Assembly (NCBI GenBank): GCA_031382085.1
Contig: JANMYM010000067.1
Location: 1 to 64,000, forward strand
Length of the DNA stretch: 64,000 bases
Direction: 5' to 3'
Source of the DNA: UBA964 sp031382085
GTDB taxonomy: Bacteria; Pseudomonadota; Gammaproteobacteria; Steroidobacterales; Steroidobacteraceae
Shown: piece by piece, positions 16,735-25,403 of the stretch
Numbering within the stretch: position 1 is the first letter of the stretch
Layout of the letters: every line of letters starts with the position of its first letter
Position numbers and translations under genes: made by a program
Notes under the pieces: generated by a model
Seen by the model: only the letters and a program-made list of their open reading frames with translations
Databases searched by the model: none
What the model was told of the DNA's origin: nothing

Positions 16735-18042
16735 ATGTCCGTCAAATTGTTCGCTCTGGGCGTAGTTGTCGGCGGCATTGGTTTCGCGCACGCCTCCGAC
16801 CTTAATACACGGGTAGACCGCGAGCTGGACACGCTCGCGCCGCGCATTATCGAATGGCGGCGGGACTTCCATCAAAACCCCGAATTGTCGAATCGTGAGT
16901 TCCGCACCTCGAAGATCGTGGCCGAACATCTGCGCCGGCTCGGGCTCGAAGTCGAGACCGGTGTCGCGAAGACCGGTGTGTTAGGTCTCCTGAAAGGCGG
17001 GAAGCCCGGAGCGACCATCGCGCTGCGCGCCGACATGGATGGATTGCCGGTTACCGAGCAAACCAACGTTCCTTTCAAATCCACCCGCACCGACACCTTC
17101 AATGGCAACACGGTCGGCGTGATGCACGCTTGTGGCCATGATTCACACACGTCAATTCTCATGGGCATCGCGCAAGCCTTGACGAAAGTCCGTGCGGATT
17201 TGCCGGGCAATGTGCTGTTTATATTTCAGCCTGCCGAGGAAGGCGCCCCCGCAGGAGAAGAAGGCGGGGCGCCATTGATGTTGAAAGAGGGTGTGTTCGA
17301 CAAGTACCAGCCGGAGGTTGCGATTGGATTGCATGTGACCTCGAATCTGCGAGCCGGCCAGATCGGCTACCGGGGCGGACCGATCATGGCGGGCTCGGAT
17401 GCCTGGCGTATTCTGGTCAAAGGCGTGCAAACGCACGGTGCACGGCCCTGGGGCGGCGTCGACCCGATCGTCACGTCCGCTCAGATCGTCAATGCGTTGC
17501 AAACCATTGTTAGCCGCACGATCGATATCACCAGGAATCCGGCCGTGGTGACCGTGGGCATGATCAAGGGCGGCATACGCAACAACATCATCCCTGACGA
17601 GGTAGAAATGATTGGCACGATTCGCAGCTTCGATCCACAGCAACGTGCCGACATCATGATGCGCATGAAACGGATTGCGGAAAACGTGGCGGCGGCCAAT
17701 GGCGCCACCGCGACTTTCGAACTGATTCTTAGTAGCAATCCGGTCGTTTATAACAACCCGGAGCTGACCAACCTGGTGGTTCCGTCGCTGAAACGTTCGG
17801 CAGGCGATGCCAATGTGCTGGCGATTCCATTGGAAACAGGCGCCGAGGATTTCGCCTATTTCGCACAGAAGGTACCGGGCTTCTTCTTCTTTGTTGGCAT
17901 TACGCCCAAGGATGCAAATATTCTGACCGTGGCCGTCAACCACTCGCCGCTATTCTATGTGGATGAGAGCGGCATTCCGGTTGGCACGCACGCGTTCGCG
18001 CAGGTGGCGGTCGACTACCTGCAGGCCAGGGCGAAGCGTTAG
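16735..18042 (+). CDS. Secreted M20-family amidohydrolase
   Basis: 435 residues with a signal peptide (about residues 1-20, ending HAS) and a GGGAG ribosome binding site overlapping the previous gene. WRRDFHQNPELSNREF, LRADMDGLPV and MHACGHDSHT (about 129-138) are hallmarks of the IAA-amino acid hydrolase/aminoacylase subgroup of M20. Metal ligands visible are the Cys and His of HACGHD, Glu in PAEEGAP, His in GLHVTS and His in VNHSPLF. These enzymes hydrolyse N-acyl amino acids or amide conjugates. Periplasmic location is inferred from the signal. It starts 2 bases after the WD40 gene and may be co-transcribed with it. Confidence 0.9.
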   Translation: MSVKLFALGVVVGGIGFAHASDLNTRVDRELDTLAPRIIEWRRDFHQNPELSNREFRTSKIVAEHLRRLGLEVETGVAKTGVLGLLKGGKPGATIALRADMDGLPVTEQTNVPFKSTRTDTFNGNTVGVMHACGHDSHTSILMGIAQALTKVRADLPGNVLFIFQPAEEGAPAGEEGGAPLMLKEGVFDKYQPEVAIGLHVTSNLRAGQIGYRGGPIMAGSDAWRILVKGVQTHGARPWGGVDPIVTSAQIVNALQTIVSRTIDITRNPAVVTVGMIKGGIRNNIIPDEVEMIGTIRSFDPQQRADIMMRMKRIAENVAAANGATATFELILSSNPVVYNNPELTNLVVPSLKRSAGDANVLAIPLETGAEDFAYFAQKVPGFFFFVGITPKDANILTVAVNHSPLFYVDESGIPVGTHAFAQVAVDYLQARAKR

Positions 18043-18118
18043 CTGGCCGAAGCGGCTGATTGACACGAATTACCTTTGCGAGCAGGCTCACCGGCCGATC
18101 AATAACACGAGGTGAGTC

Positions 18119-18601
18119 ATGAGCACTTTACTAAGAACACTTTGCCTTGGAACCGTTCTGGCGTTCGCTGGTAACAGCGTGGTTGTGGCCGCTGGGGCGG
18201 CGGACCCGATCGTGGGCACCTGGCAGCTCAACGTGGCGAAGTCCAAGTTCAACCCCGGTCCCGCACTCAAGTCGCAAACGCGCGTCTACACGGAATCAGC
18301 GAAAGGTATTTCGATAAAGGTTACCCAGGTCGCTGCTGACGGCACGGCCGGGACCCAGGATTCGACCTTCAAGTACGACGGCAAAGATTACCCGTTTTCG
18401 GGTTCCCCGGACTGGGATAGCCTGTCATTGACGCGCAAGGACGCCAACACCGTTGTCAGCACGCAAAAGAAGGCGGGCAAGGCGATTGGCACGACGGTCC
18501 GGACACTTTCCAAGGATGGCAAGGCGCTGACGCTGGCGAACAAGGGAACCGGCGCCAACGGCAAACCATTCAACAACACGCTGGTCTTCGACCGCAAGTA
18601 A
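18119..18601 (+). CDS. Secreted lipocalin-like hypothetical protein
   Basis: 160 residues with a signal peptide ending near AGA/ADP at about residue 28 and a GAGG ribosome binding site. The mature start DPIVGTWQLNVAKSKFNPGP, then a run of alternating beta strands, is the pattern of small lipocalin-like domains (GTW near the N terminus). No ligand or enzyme activity can be assigned. It is monocistronic and ends at a strong hairpin. Confidence 0.65.
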   Translation: MSTLLRTLCLGTVLAFAGNSVVVAAGAADPIVGTWQLNVAKSKFNPGPALKSQTRVYTESAKGISIKVTQVAADGTAGTQDSTFKYDGKDYPFSGSPDWDSLSLTRKDANTVVSTQKKAGKAIGTTVRTLSKDGKALTLANKGTGANGKPFNNTLVFDRK

Positions 18602-18621
18602 GACGGCGTTCCTCGTCAATA

Positions 18622-18654
18622 CCTGTGCGACGCCTGTTCGGGGCGCCGCACAGG
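18622..18654. terminator. Long-stem bidirectional terminator-like hairpin
   Basis: A 13-bp inverted repeat with one mismatch (arms 18622-18634 and 18642-18654, 7-base loop) lies between the convergent lipocalin-like and molybdenum hydroxylase genes. No U-tract is present. Placement suggests termination or 3' end protection for both transcripts. Confidence 0.6.
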
Positions 18655-18708
18655 GCGGCGATGCCGCGTGATCGTGCATTCCAGCAGCTGACAGGGACGT
18701 CCCGGTCA

Positions 18709-20865
18709 TCAGGCTAACGAACCCGCAATCGGCAGCTTGCGGATGCGCTTGCCGGTTGCCGCGAAAATTGCCGCGCATACGGCCGGTGCAATTGGCGGCG
18801 TGCCAGGCTCACCAATGCCGCCTAACGCCGCGCCACTGTTGATGATGCTGACTTCGATGGCCGGCGCTTCACTCATGCGCAGCACGCGGTAGCTGTCGAA
18901 GTTCGACTGCTGCACGCGGCCGTCCTTGAACGTGATCTCGCCCCACAGCGCAGCGGAAAGACCGAAAATAATGCCGCTCTGCATCTGTGCCTCGACCTGG
19001 CCCGGATTCACGGCGGTACCGCAATCGACCGCGCAATGCACTTTGTGCACTTTGACCTCCGCGCCATCGACCGATACCTCCGCCACCTGCGCCACGATGC
19101 TGTCGAAACTTTCGTGCAACGCGACACCATGATAGTGACCCGGTGCCAGGGGCCGGCCCCAATTGGCCATTTCGGCGGCACGATCAAGTACGGCGAGATG
19201 CCTTGGCCGCTTGCCTAACAGGCTGCGGCGAAATTTCACCGGATCCATGCCGGCCAGCGCCGCCAGTTCGTCCATCGCGGAATTGACCACAAAACCATGG
19301 AAGGAATTGGCCACCGATCGCCACCACAGGATCGGCACGCCATTCACGCCGTTGATCGAATCGACGCGGATGTTAGGGAACGCGTACGGCAGGTTCGCGG
19401 AACCTTCGCTGCTGGACGGATCGCGGCCATCGGGCAGCACTGCAAACTTGGCAAATGCGGACGTCGCGAGCACCGGCTGCGAAACGCAATTGTGGTACCA
19501 GGCCAGCGGCTTGCCGTCCTTGTCGATTGCCGCGCGCACGCGGCTGACGCTGAAAGGCCGGTAGTAACCGCCCTGCATGTCATCTTCACGCGTCCAGACG
19601 GTCTTCACCGGACGGCCGACGTCCTTGGCGACATGGGTTGCCTCCACTGTAAAATCAGACACCGTGTTAGCACGGCGGCCAAAGCCGCCGCCCAGGTACT
19701 GCACGTGCAGCCGCACCTGGTCGGCCTTGAGGCCGAGAATTTCCGCTGCATTCTCCACATCCAACGAGTGACCCTGGGTGCCGACCCAGATGTCGGCGCC
19801 ATCGGCGCGCGCGTGTACGGCGCAATTCATGGGCTCCATCGTGGCGTGCGCGAGAAACGGCAGTTCGTATTCCACATCGATGCTGCGGCTGCCGGCGGAC
19901 TGCAGCGCCTGCAACGCATCGCCATCATTGCGGGCGATCAATCCGGGCTTGCGGATCTTCGCGCGATAATCCGCGCGTACTTGCGCGACATCAAAGCGTG
20001 CCATGGGCCCAAGATTCCAGTCCACCTTGAGCGCATCGCGGCCACGCTGCGCCGCCCAGGTGTTTTCAGCCAGCACCGCGACGCCACTCGGCACCTGCTT
20101 GACTGCGACCACGCCCTGGATCTTGCGCGCCTCGCTGTCGTCAAACGACTTGACTGTCGCGCCGAATACGGGTGCCCGCGCGATCATCGCGGTCAGCATG
20201 TCCGGTACGTCGACATCGAGTCCGAATTTCGCGCGGCCCGTGACCTTGACCCTGGTGTCATTGCGCGGCTGCGTCTTGCCGATGTACTTGAATTCCGCCT
20301 GGGTTTTCAGCTTCTGCTTTGTGGCCAGCACTTCTCCGGCCGCCGCATCGGCGAGCTCGCCGTAGCTGAGCTTGCGACTGCCGTAATGGACCACGCCATT
20401 GTCGGTGCGCAGCTCCGCCACGGTCGTGTCCCATTTTTTCGCCGCCGCAGCTAACAACATCGCACGTGCGGTCGCGCCAACCTGGCGCAACACCTCGTGA
20501 GTCGTTACCGTGCTGTTGCTGCCGCCGGTGAATTGCGCCGGCAGGAAGGGGTGGTAATAGGCCTTGTCGACGCCGGCAAATTCGACCACGATCCGCGCCG
20601 GATCGATATCCAGTTCCTCGCCAAGCGCAATCGCCAGCCCCGTTGTGATGCCCTGGCCCATCTCCGCCTTGCCCGATGCCAGCGTCACGGTGTCATCGGG
20701 TGCGATTCGCAGCCAGACGTTAGGCGACAGGGTCTTGCCGCCGCCGCCCGATCGCGTGGCCGTGCCACGGCGCCTGGCGACATTGATGCCAATCACCAGG
20801 CCCGCGCCGATGACGGCGGTACCAATCAGAAAGTGCCGGCGTCCGGCGTTGGTGTCCGCGTTCAT
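18709..20865 (-). CDS. Molybdopterin-binding subunit of an IorB-type aldehyde/N-heterocycle oxidoreductase
   Basis: 718 residues. The N terminus carries a twin-arginine signal (RRHFLIGTAVIGAGLVIG), so it is exported folded. The sequence matches the xanthine dehydrogenase family large subunit of the isoquinoline 1-oxidoreductase beta type: GKAEMGQGITTGLAIALGEEL, FTGGSNSTVTTHEVLRQVG, YLGGGFGRRANTVSDF and the C-terminal GGIGEPGTPPIAPAV, where Glu is the likely catalytic base. It oxidises aldehydes or N-heterocycles using a molybdenum-cytosine dinucleotide cofactor. Its ATG overlaps the stop of the 2Fe-2S subunit gene, so the two are a coupled pair; the usual cytochrome partner is not adjacent. 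Confidence 0.9.
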   Translation of the reverse strand: MNADTNAGRRHFLIGTAVIGAGLVIGINVARRRGTATRSGGGGKTLSPNVWLRIAPDDTVTLASGKAEMGQGITTGLAIALGEELDIDPARIVVEFAGVDKAYYHPFLPAQFTGGSNSTVTTHEVLRQVGATARAMLLAAAAKKWDTTVAELRTDNGVVHYGSRKLSYGELADAAAGEVLATKQKLKTQAEFKYIGKTQPRNDTRVKVTGRAKFGLDVDVPDMLTAMIARAPVFGATVKSFDDSEARKIQGVVAVKQVPSGVAVLAENTWAAQRGRDALKVDWNLGPMARFDVAQVRADYRAKIRKPGLIARNDGDALQALQSAGSRSIDVEYELPFLAHATMEPMNCAVHARADGADIWVGTQGHSLDVENAAEILGLKADQVRLHVQYLGGGFGRRANTVSDFTVEATHVAKDVGRPVKTVWTREDDMQGGYYRPFSVSRVRAAIDKDGKPLAWYHNCVSQPVLATSAFAKFAVLPDGRDPSSSEGSANLPYAFPNIRVDSINGVNGVPILWWRSVANSFHGFVVNSAMDELAALAGMDPVKFRRSLLGKRPRHLAVLDRAAEMANWGRPLAPGHYHGVALHESFDSIVAQVAEVSVDGAEVKVHKVHCAVDCGTAVNPGQVEAQMQSGIIFGLSAALWGEITFKDGRVQQSNFDSYRVLRMSEAPAIEVSIINSGAALGGIGEPGTPPIAPAVCAAIFAATGKRIRKLPIAGSLA

Positions 20866-21329
20866 TCCGCACCCCGGCGCTTGATTTCAGCGGCCCGCTT
20901 GATAGCCGCCCGTATCCGGGGGTAGGTACCGCAGCGGCAGATGTTGCCGTCCATGGCCGCATCGATATCCGCATCGCTGGGATTGCTGTTAGCTTCGAGG
21001 AGCGCGGCGGCCGCAAGCACCTGGCCGGACTGACACCAGCCACATTGCACGACGTCGAGTTCGATCCAGGCGCGCTGCACGGGATGATCGCCATCGGCCG
21101 ACAGGCCTTCGATGGTTGTAATATTCCTCCCGGCGACAGCCGAAACCGGCGTTACGCAGGCACGGATCGGTCGCCCATCCATATGCACGGTGCAGGCGCC
21201 GCACAGCGCCTTGCCACAGCCGTACTTGGTGCCGGTGAGTTTCAGCAGGTCCCGCAGCGCCCACAACAGGGGCATTTCAGGCTCGGCATCGAGTTCGCGG
21301 CTGGCGCCGTTTACATTCAGCGAAATCAC
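20862..21329 (-). CDS. 2Fe-2S subunit of the IorAB-type oxidoreductase
   Basis: 155 residues. The N-terminal ferredoxin-like cluster motif YGCGKALCGACTVHMDG and the C-terminal helical cluster motif CGWCQSGQ with GNICRCGTYPRI are the two [2Fe-2S] sites of xanthine dehydrogenase-type small subunits. It passes electrons from the molybdenum subunit encoded just downstream (ATGA overlap). I prefer GTG 21329, since an AAGGA ribosome binding site is 7 bases upstream; TTG 21335 would lie only one base from that site. It is divergent from the beta-CASP gene. Confidence 0.9.
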   Translation of the reverse strand: MISLNVNGASRELDAEPEMPLLWALRDLLKLTGTKYGCGKALCGACTVHMDGRPIRACVTPVSAVAGRNITTIEGLSADGDHPVQRAWIELDVVQCGWCQSGQVLAAAALLEANSNPSDADIDAAMDGNICRCGTYPRIRAAIKRAAEIKRRGAE

Positions 21330-21392
21330 GGGCAATTCCTTTTAAGATGGGTCGGCCGGCATGTTACGGATCGGCGCGGAGCAAGACAACAA

Positions 21393-22823
21393 ATGGAACT
21401 GGAGTTCTTTGGTGCGGCGGGCGAGGTTACCGGTTCCTGCCACATTCTGCGCGTGGCTGGCAGGCAGTTGCTATTGGATTGCGGGATGATCCAGGGAGGG
21501 CGCGACGCGCCGCAGCGCAATCGGCTGCCGTTTCCTTTCCAGGCTGACGCCATTGACGCGGTTATTTTGAGTCATGCGCATATCGACCATTGTGGCCGGT
21601 TGCCGCTGCTGATTCAACGTGGTTATCGCGGGCCTATCCACACCAACCCGGCCTGCGCTGAGCTTCTCCCTATCCTGCTGCGCGACTCGGCTGGGCTCGC
21701 CGCGCGCGATGCCGAAAGGACGAACCTCAAGGCTGCCGCGAGCGATCCCGTGGTTGAGCCGCTCTATACGCTGCACGATGTTGAGCAGGTGCTCAAGCAG
21801 CTGCGCACCGTTCCTTACAACAAGCGCGTTGACATCCTGCCGGGCGTTGTTGCGCAGGTACGCGACGCGGGCCACATCATGGGCTCGTCCAGCGTCGAGG
21901 TGTGGCTAACAGAGGGGTCAGGCAATGCGGTAGTACGGCGCAAACTGGTATTCAGCGGCGATCTCGGTCAATACAACTCGCCGATACTTCAGGACCCCTG
22001 GCAGTTTTCCAGCGCCGACATCGTGCTGATGGAAACGACCTACGGCGATCGCCGCCATCGCGACCGCGCCGCCACCGAGCTCGAGTTCGGTGAGATCCTG
22101 CAGCAGGCCTGGCGCGATCGGGGCAACGTGATCATCCCGGCATTCGCCATCGGCCGCAGCCAGGATGTGCTTTATTTGTTAGGCAAGCACGCCACCGAGT
22201 GGCGGGTCGATCGCTGGCAGGTCTTTCTCGACAGCCCGATGGCGATTGAAGCCAGCGCGGTCTACTGGCGCCATCCCGAGCAATTTGACGCCGAGGCCAC
22301 GAGGCTGCGCCGGGAATTCACCGGGATGCCGCCACTGCCTAACATACGGTTCTGCCGCACGCCGGACGACTCGCGCGCCATCAACCGGCTGCGCTCGGGC
22401 GCCATCATCATCGCCGGCAGCGGCATGTGTAACGGCGGACGGGTGTTGCATCATCTCAAGCACAATCTTGATCGCAGCGAGACCCATGTCATCATCACCG
22501 GGTTTCAGGCGCCGGGAACGTTGGGACGCCAGATCGTCGATCGGGTACCGAGCGTGCGCATACACGGTGAATCGATCCGCGTGGCGGCCAGGGTGCACAC
22601 CCTGGGAGGTCTATCGGCTCATGGCGATCAGGATGATCTCCTGCGCTGGGTGCGAAATTTTCATGCCAGACCACCGGTATACCTGGTGCATGGCGAGGTC
22701 TCATCCGCCACGGCATTCGGTGTCAAGCTGCAGCAGGAAGGCTTCCAGTCGGTGGTAACTTCGCCCGGGCTGAAACTCGATTTGTCGACGCTGCGGCCTC
22801 TGGCCGATGATTTCTCAAGCTAA
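21393..22823 (+). CDS. Beta-CASP metallo-beta-lactamase fold protein (RNA-processing exonuclease type)
   Basis: 476 residues from ATG 21393. Zinc-site motifs are present: SHAHIDHCG (about residues 60-68), GHIMGSSSVEV, FSGDLG and, at the end, LSAHGDQDDLL. The beta-CASP insertion is recognisable by METTYGDR, PAFAIGRSQDVLYLLG, IIIAGSGMCNGGRVLHHL and IITGFQAPGTLGRQI, followed by an RMMBL-type end. Such proteins are related to CPSF73 and RNase J; many bacterial members are ribonucleases. The precise substrate is unknown. It is followed 29 bases later by the transporter gene. Confidence 0.9.
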   Translation: MELEFFGAAGEVTGSCHILRVAGRQLLLDCGMIQGGRDAPQRNRLPFPFQADAIDAVILSHAHIDHCGRLPLLIQRGYRGPIHTNPACAELLPILLRDSAGLAARDAERTNLKAAASDPVVEPLYTLHDVEQVLKQLRTVPYNKRVDILPGVVAQVRDAGHIMGSSSVEVWLTEGSGNAVVRRKLVFSGDLGQYNSPILQDPWQFSSADIVLMETTYGDRRHRDRAATELEFGEILQQAWRDRGNVIIPAFAIGRSQDVLYLLGKHATEWRVDRWQVFLDSPMAIEASAVYWRHPEQFDAEATRLRREFTGMPPLPNIRFCRTPDDSRAINRLRSGAIIIAGSGMCNGGRVLHHLKHNLDRSETHVIITGFQAPGTLGRQIVDRVPSVRIHGESIRVAARVHTLGGLSAHGDQDDLLRWVRNFHARPPVYLVHGEVSSATAFGVKLQQEGFQSVVTSPGLKLDLSTLRPLADDFSS

Positions 22824-22852
22824 CAAGAACTCTTTTGCAGGGATAACCATCA

Positions 22853-24148
22853 ATGTCAGCTGAAGCCTCCCTGGGTCCGTTGCAGAGACTGCTCAATCGC
22901 GTCGCCAAAGTCGAGCCGCAGGAATCACGCGCCGCGATCGCGGCCTTCCTGCTGCTGTTCTGCGTGCTGGGCGGATATTTTGCGGTACGCCCGGTGCGCG
23001 AGACGATCGGCACGGTGATCGGTCGCGACGCAACGCGCGATCTATGGCTGTGGACCGCCATTTTCGCCCTCGCGATCGTGCCATTTTACGGCTGGCTGGT
23101 GTCCAAGGTCCGGCGCTCCATCCTGCTGCCCGGCATTTATGGCGGCACCGCGCTCATCGTTTTCGGTTATGCGGTGGCGTTTCAATCCGAAGAACAGATG
23201 CGTATCCTTGGCAGCAGCTTCTATGTCTTCATCAGCGTGCTGAATCTGCTGCTGGTATCGATCTTCTGGAGCTTCCTGCTGGAGATGTTTTCCAGCGATC
23301 AGACCAAGCGGCTATTCGGCTTTATCGCCGCAGGCGGCACGCTGGGTGCCTTTCTGGGTCCAGTCGTTACCCGTCTCGTGGTGCAAATGGTAGGGACAAG
23401 TGGCGTGCTGATGTTAGGTGCCGCGGGATTTGTACTGGCGATCCTGTTCCAGCGCCGACTGATGACGGTGGCGGCCGGCTGGACCAGCAGCGCTGGCGCA
23501 AGGATGGATGATCGCGCTTTGGGCGGCAATCCGTTCGCCGGCTTCAGCCTGGTGGCGCGATCGCCTTACCTGCTGCTGATCGCGCTGTTTGTCGTTCTGT
23601 TGTCGGCGGTCAATACCTTTCTGTATTTCGAGCAATTGAAACAGGTTGCCGAGCTGTATGACGACATCGAGAAGCGCACCGAAGTGTTCGCCAGTTTCGA
23701 CTTCATCGTGCAGGGTCTGACAGCGCTGACGCAGCTTATGTTGACGGGGTGGATTGCACGAACCTTTGGTGTCCGGGCGTTGCTGACCATCGTGCCGCTG
23801 GTCCTGGTTGCGGGTTTCCTGTCGATGGGCGCCCTGGGCAGCTTCTGGTCGCTGGCGGTTGCGATGGTGATCCGCCGCTGGGGCGAATACGCCTTTGTCC
23901 GCCCGGGCCGTGAAATGCTGATGAGCCGTCTCGACCGTGAGTCCAAATACAAGGCCAAGAACCTGATCGACGTGCCGGTCTACCGTACGTCGGATTTTCT
24001 GTTTGCCCAAGCTAACAAAGCGCTGGAAAAAGTCGGGTTGAACAGCGCCGGCGCCGCGTTTGTTGGCGCGGGTCTCGCGGCCGCGTGGTTCCTGACGGGA
24101 TGGTTCCTGGGCAGGAAGTTTGACAGGGAAGGCGCGAAGAAAGACTGA
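22853..24148 (+). CDS. NTP/NDP-exchange-transporter-like MFS membrane protein
   Basis: 431 residues, with about 11-12 hydrophobic spans. The opening FLLLFCVLGGYFAVRPVRETIG and the FSSDQTKRLFGFIAAGGTLGAFLGP stretch are what I recognise from the NTP/NDP exchange transporter-like group of the major facilitator superfamily. In free-living bacteria such homologues are common and usually not shown to move nucleotides, so the substrate is open. It ends 10 bases from the convergent kinase gene. Confidence 0.75.
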   Translation: MSAEASLGPLQRLLNRVAKVEPQESRAAIAAFLLLFCVLGGYFAVRPVRETIGTVIGRDATRDLWLWTAIFALAIVPFYGWLVSKVRRSILLPGIYGGTALIVFGYAVAFQSEEQMRILGSSFYVFISVLNLLLVSIFWSFLLEMFSSDQTKRLFGFIAAGGTLGAFLGPVVTRLVVQMVGTSGVLMLGAAGFVLAILFQRRLMTVAAGWTSSAGARMDDRALGGNPFAGFSLVARSPYLLLIALFVVLLSAVNTFLYFEQLKQVAELYDDIEKRTEVFASFDFIVQGLTALTQLMLTGWIARTFGVRALLTIVPLVLVAGFLSMGALGSFWSLAVAMVIRRWGEYAFVRPGREMLMSRLDRESKYKAKNLIDVPVYRTSDFLFAQANKALEKVGLNSAGAAFVGAGLAAAWFLTGWFLGRKFDREGAKKD

Positions 24149-24158
24149 CCTGGCCTGG

Positions 24159-25400
24159 TCAGTATGCCGTGAGCGCCACCGAGAGAGCCGCAGCGTCACT
24201 GAAGCGGTCATCGGCTTTCTTTGCCATCAGGCGGGCAATGATCGGCTGAAAACCGCTGATCGCTTCCGGCAGGCGCGGGACCTCAACCGTTACGTGCTGC
24301 TGCAGCACTTCGATCGCAGTGTTTCCGTAATATGGTTTGTGCCCGGTCAGCATCTCAAAAAACATCACGCCGAGGCTGTACAAATCAGTGCGATGATCCA
24401 CGGGCACACCCTGCGCCTGCTCGGGACTCATGTAGTACGGCGATCCACGCAGCATGCCTGAATAACTGTTAGTGCCGGCACTGACGATTTTTGCCAGACC
24501 AAAATCGATCAGCACGATGTCGTCGTTTTCGCGCAGCATCACGTTCTGCGGTTTCAGGTCGCGGTGCACGAGGCCATGCTTGTGAACTACGCCGAGCGCA
24601 GCTGCGATGCGCTTCAGGTAAGAAACAGCCTGCGCCACGGTCAGCGGTTGCTCCATGCGGTCTCGCAGGTTGCCGCAGGGAAAATATTCCATCGCCAGAA
24701 ATTCATGGCCGGCATGCACGCCGTAGTCAAAAATGTCGACCACGGCCGGGTCGTCGATGGCCGCCAGGGCTTCGTACTCCCGCGCCAGGTTCTGCATGAT
24801 CACGGTATCTTCGGCCGGAACATCATGGCTGACCTTCAGCGCCACCTCGGAGTCAATGTCATCCGAGGTTGCAAGGTAGACGACGGCTCGCTCAGATCGG
24901 CCAATGGCGCGCAGGATCTGGTAGCGCGGAATCGCAATAGCCTCCAGATCCAGGTTCTCTGGTGTTGACGCGGTCTGCTCGCGGCGCGCGGCCGCGGCGC
25001 GGCGCTCGGATGAGCGCTGTGCAACCCGCAACGCATCGCAGAATCGGTCGGGCGTCAGCAGCTGGCGTGGCAGGTAGTCTTCCACGCCGAGCCGCATGGC
25101 CTGTACGGCGGTCAATTCGCTACCATTCTCGGCAATGACTATCACTTCAGGATGGTCAGGAAAATCTGCGAGCCGGTGCAGCAGGTCAATGCCCCCAGGC
25201 GCTTCGTTGTTAGGCAGCTGGGCGAAATCGGCATGCAGCACCAGGATTGAACCGTTTGCGCGCTGCATTCCAGTGCCACTGACAAGTTCGCTCAGGTTCG
25301 CGGATTCGATCCTGGTATGGGGCCTGAAAGTGCCGATGAAATGGCACAGCCACTCACCGTATCGGGCGTCGCCACTCGCGATGAGCAATCGCTCGGTCAT
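24159..25400 (-). CDS. Ser/Thr protein kinase with N-terminal receiver-like domain
   Basis: 413 residues. Residues 1-125 look like a degenerate response-regulator receiver fold (LLIASGDARYGEWL..., ILVLHADFA, VIVIAENGSELTAVQAMRLGVEDYLPRQL) with the final Lys-Pro replaced. Residues 155-413 are a Hanks-type kinase: VALKVS (ATP-binding Lys, about 188), HRDLKPQN (about 278), DFGLAK (about 298) and SPYYMSPEQAQG. The glycine loop is altered, IGRSERAVVYLA in place of GxGxxG. There is no membrane span, so it is cytosolic. It starts 3 bases after the receiver-TM-TonB gene and is surely co-transcribed with it. Confidence 0.85.
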   Translation of the reverse strand: MTERLLIASGDARYGEWLCHFIGTFRPHTRIESANLSELVSGTGMQRANGSILVLHADFAQLPNNEAPGGIDLLHRLADFPDHPEVIVIAENGSELTAVQAMRLGVEDYLPRQLLTPDRFCDALRVAQRSSERRAAAARREQTASTPENLDLEAIAIPRYQILRAIGRSERAVVYLATSDDIDSEVALKVSHDVPAEDTVIMQNLAREYEALAAIDDPAVVDIFDYGVHAGHEFLAMEYFPCGNLRDRMEQPLTVAQAVSYLKRIAAALGVVHKHGLVHRDLKPQNVMLRENDDIVLIDFGLAKIVSAGTNSYSGMLRGSPYYMSPEQAQGVPVDHRTDLYSLGVMFFEMLTGHKPYYGNTAIEVLQQHVTVEVPRLPEAISGFQPIIARLMAKKADDRFSDAAALSVALTAY

Positions 25401-25403
25401 GGT

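Noticed and set aside
19297..20454. Plus-strand frame of 385 codons
   Set aside because: Antisense to the molybdopterin subunit gene; composition is Arg/His-rich as in antisense shadows.
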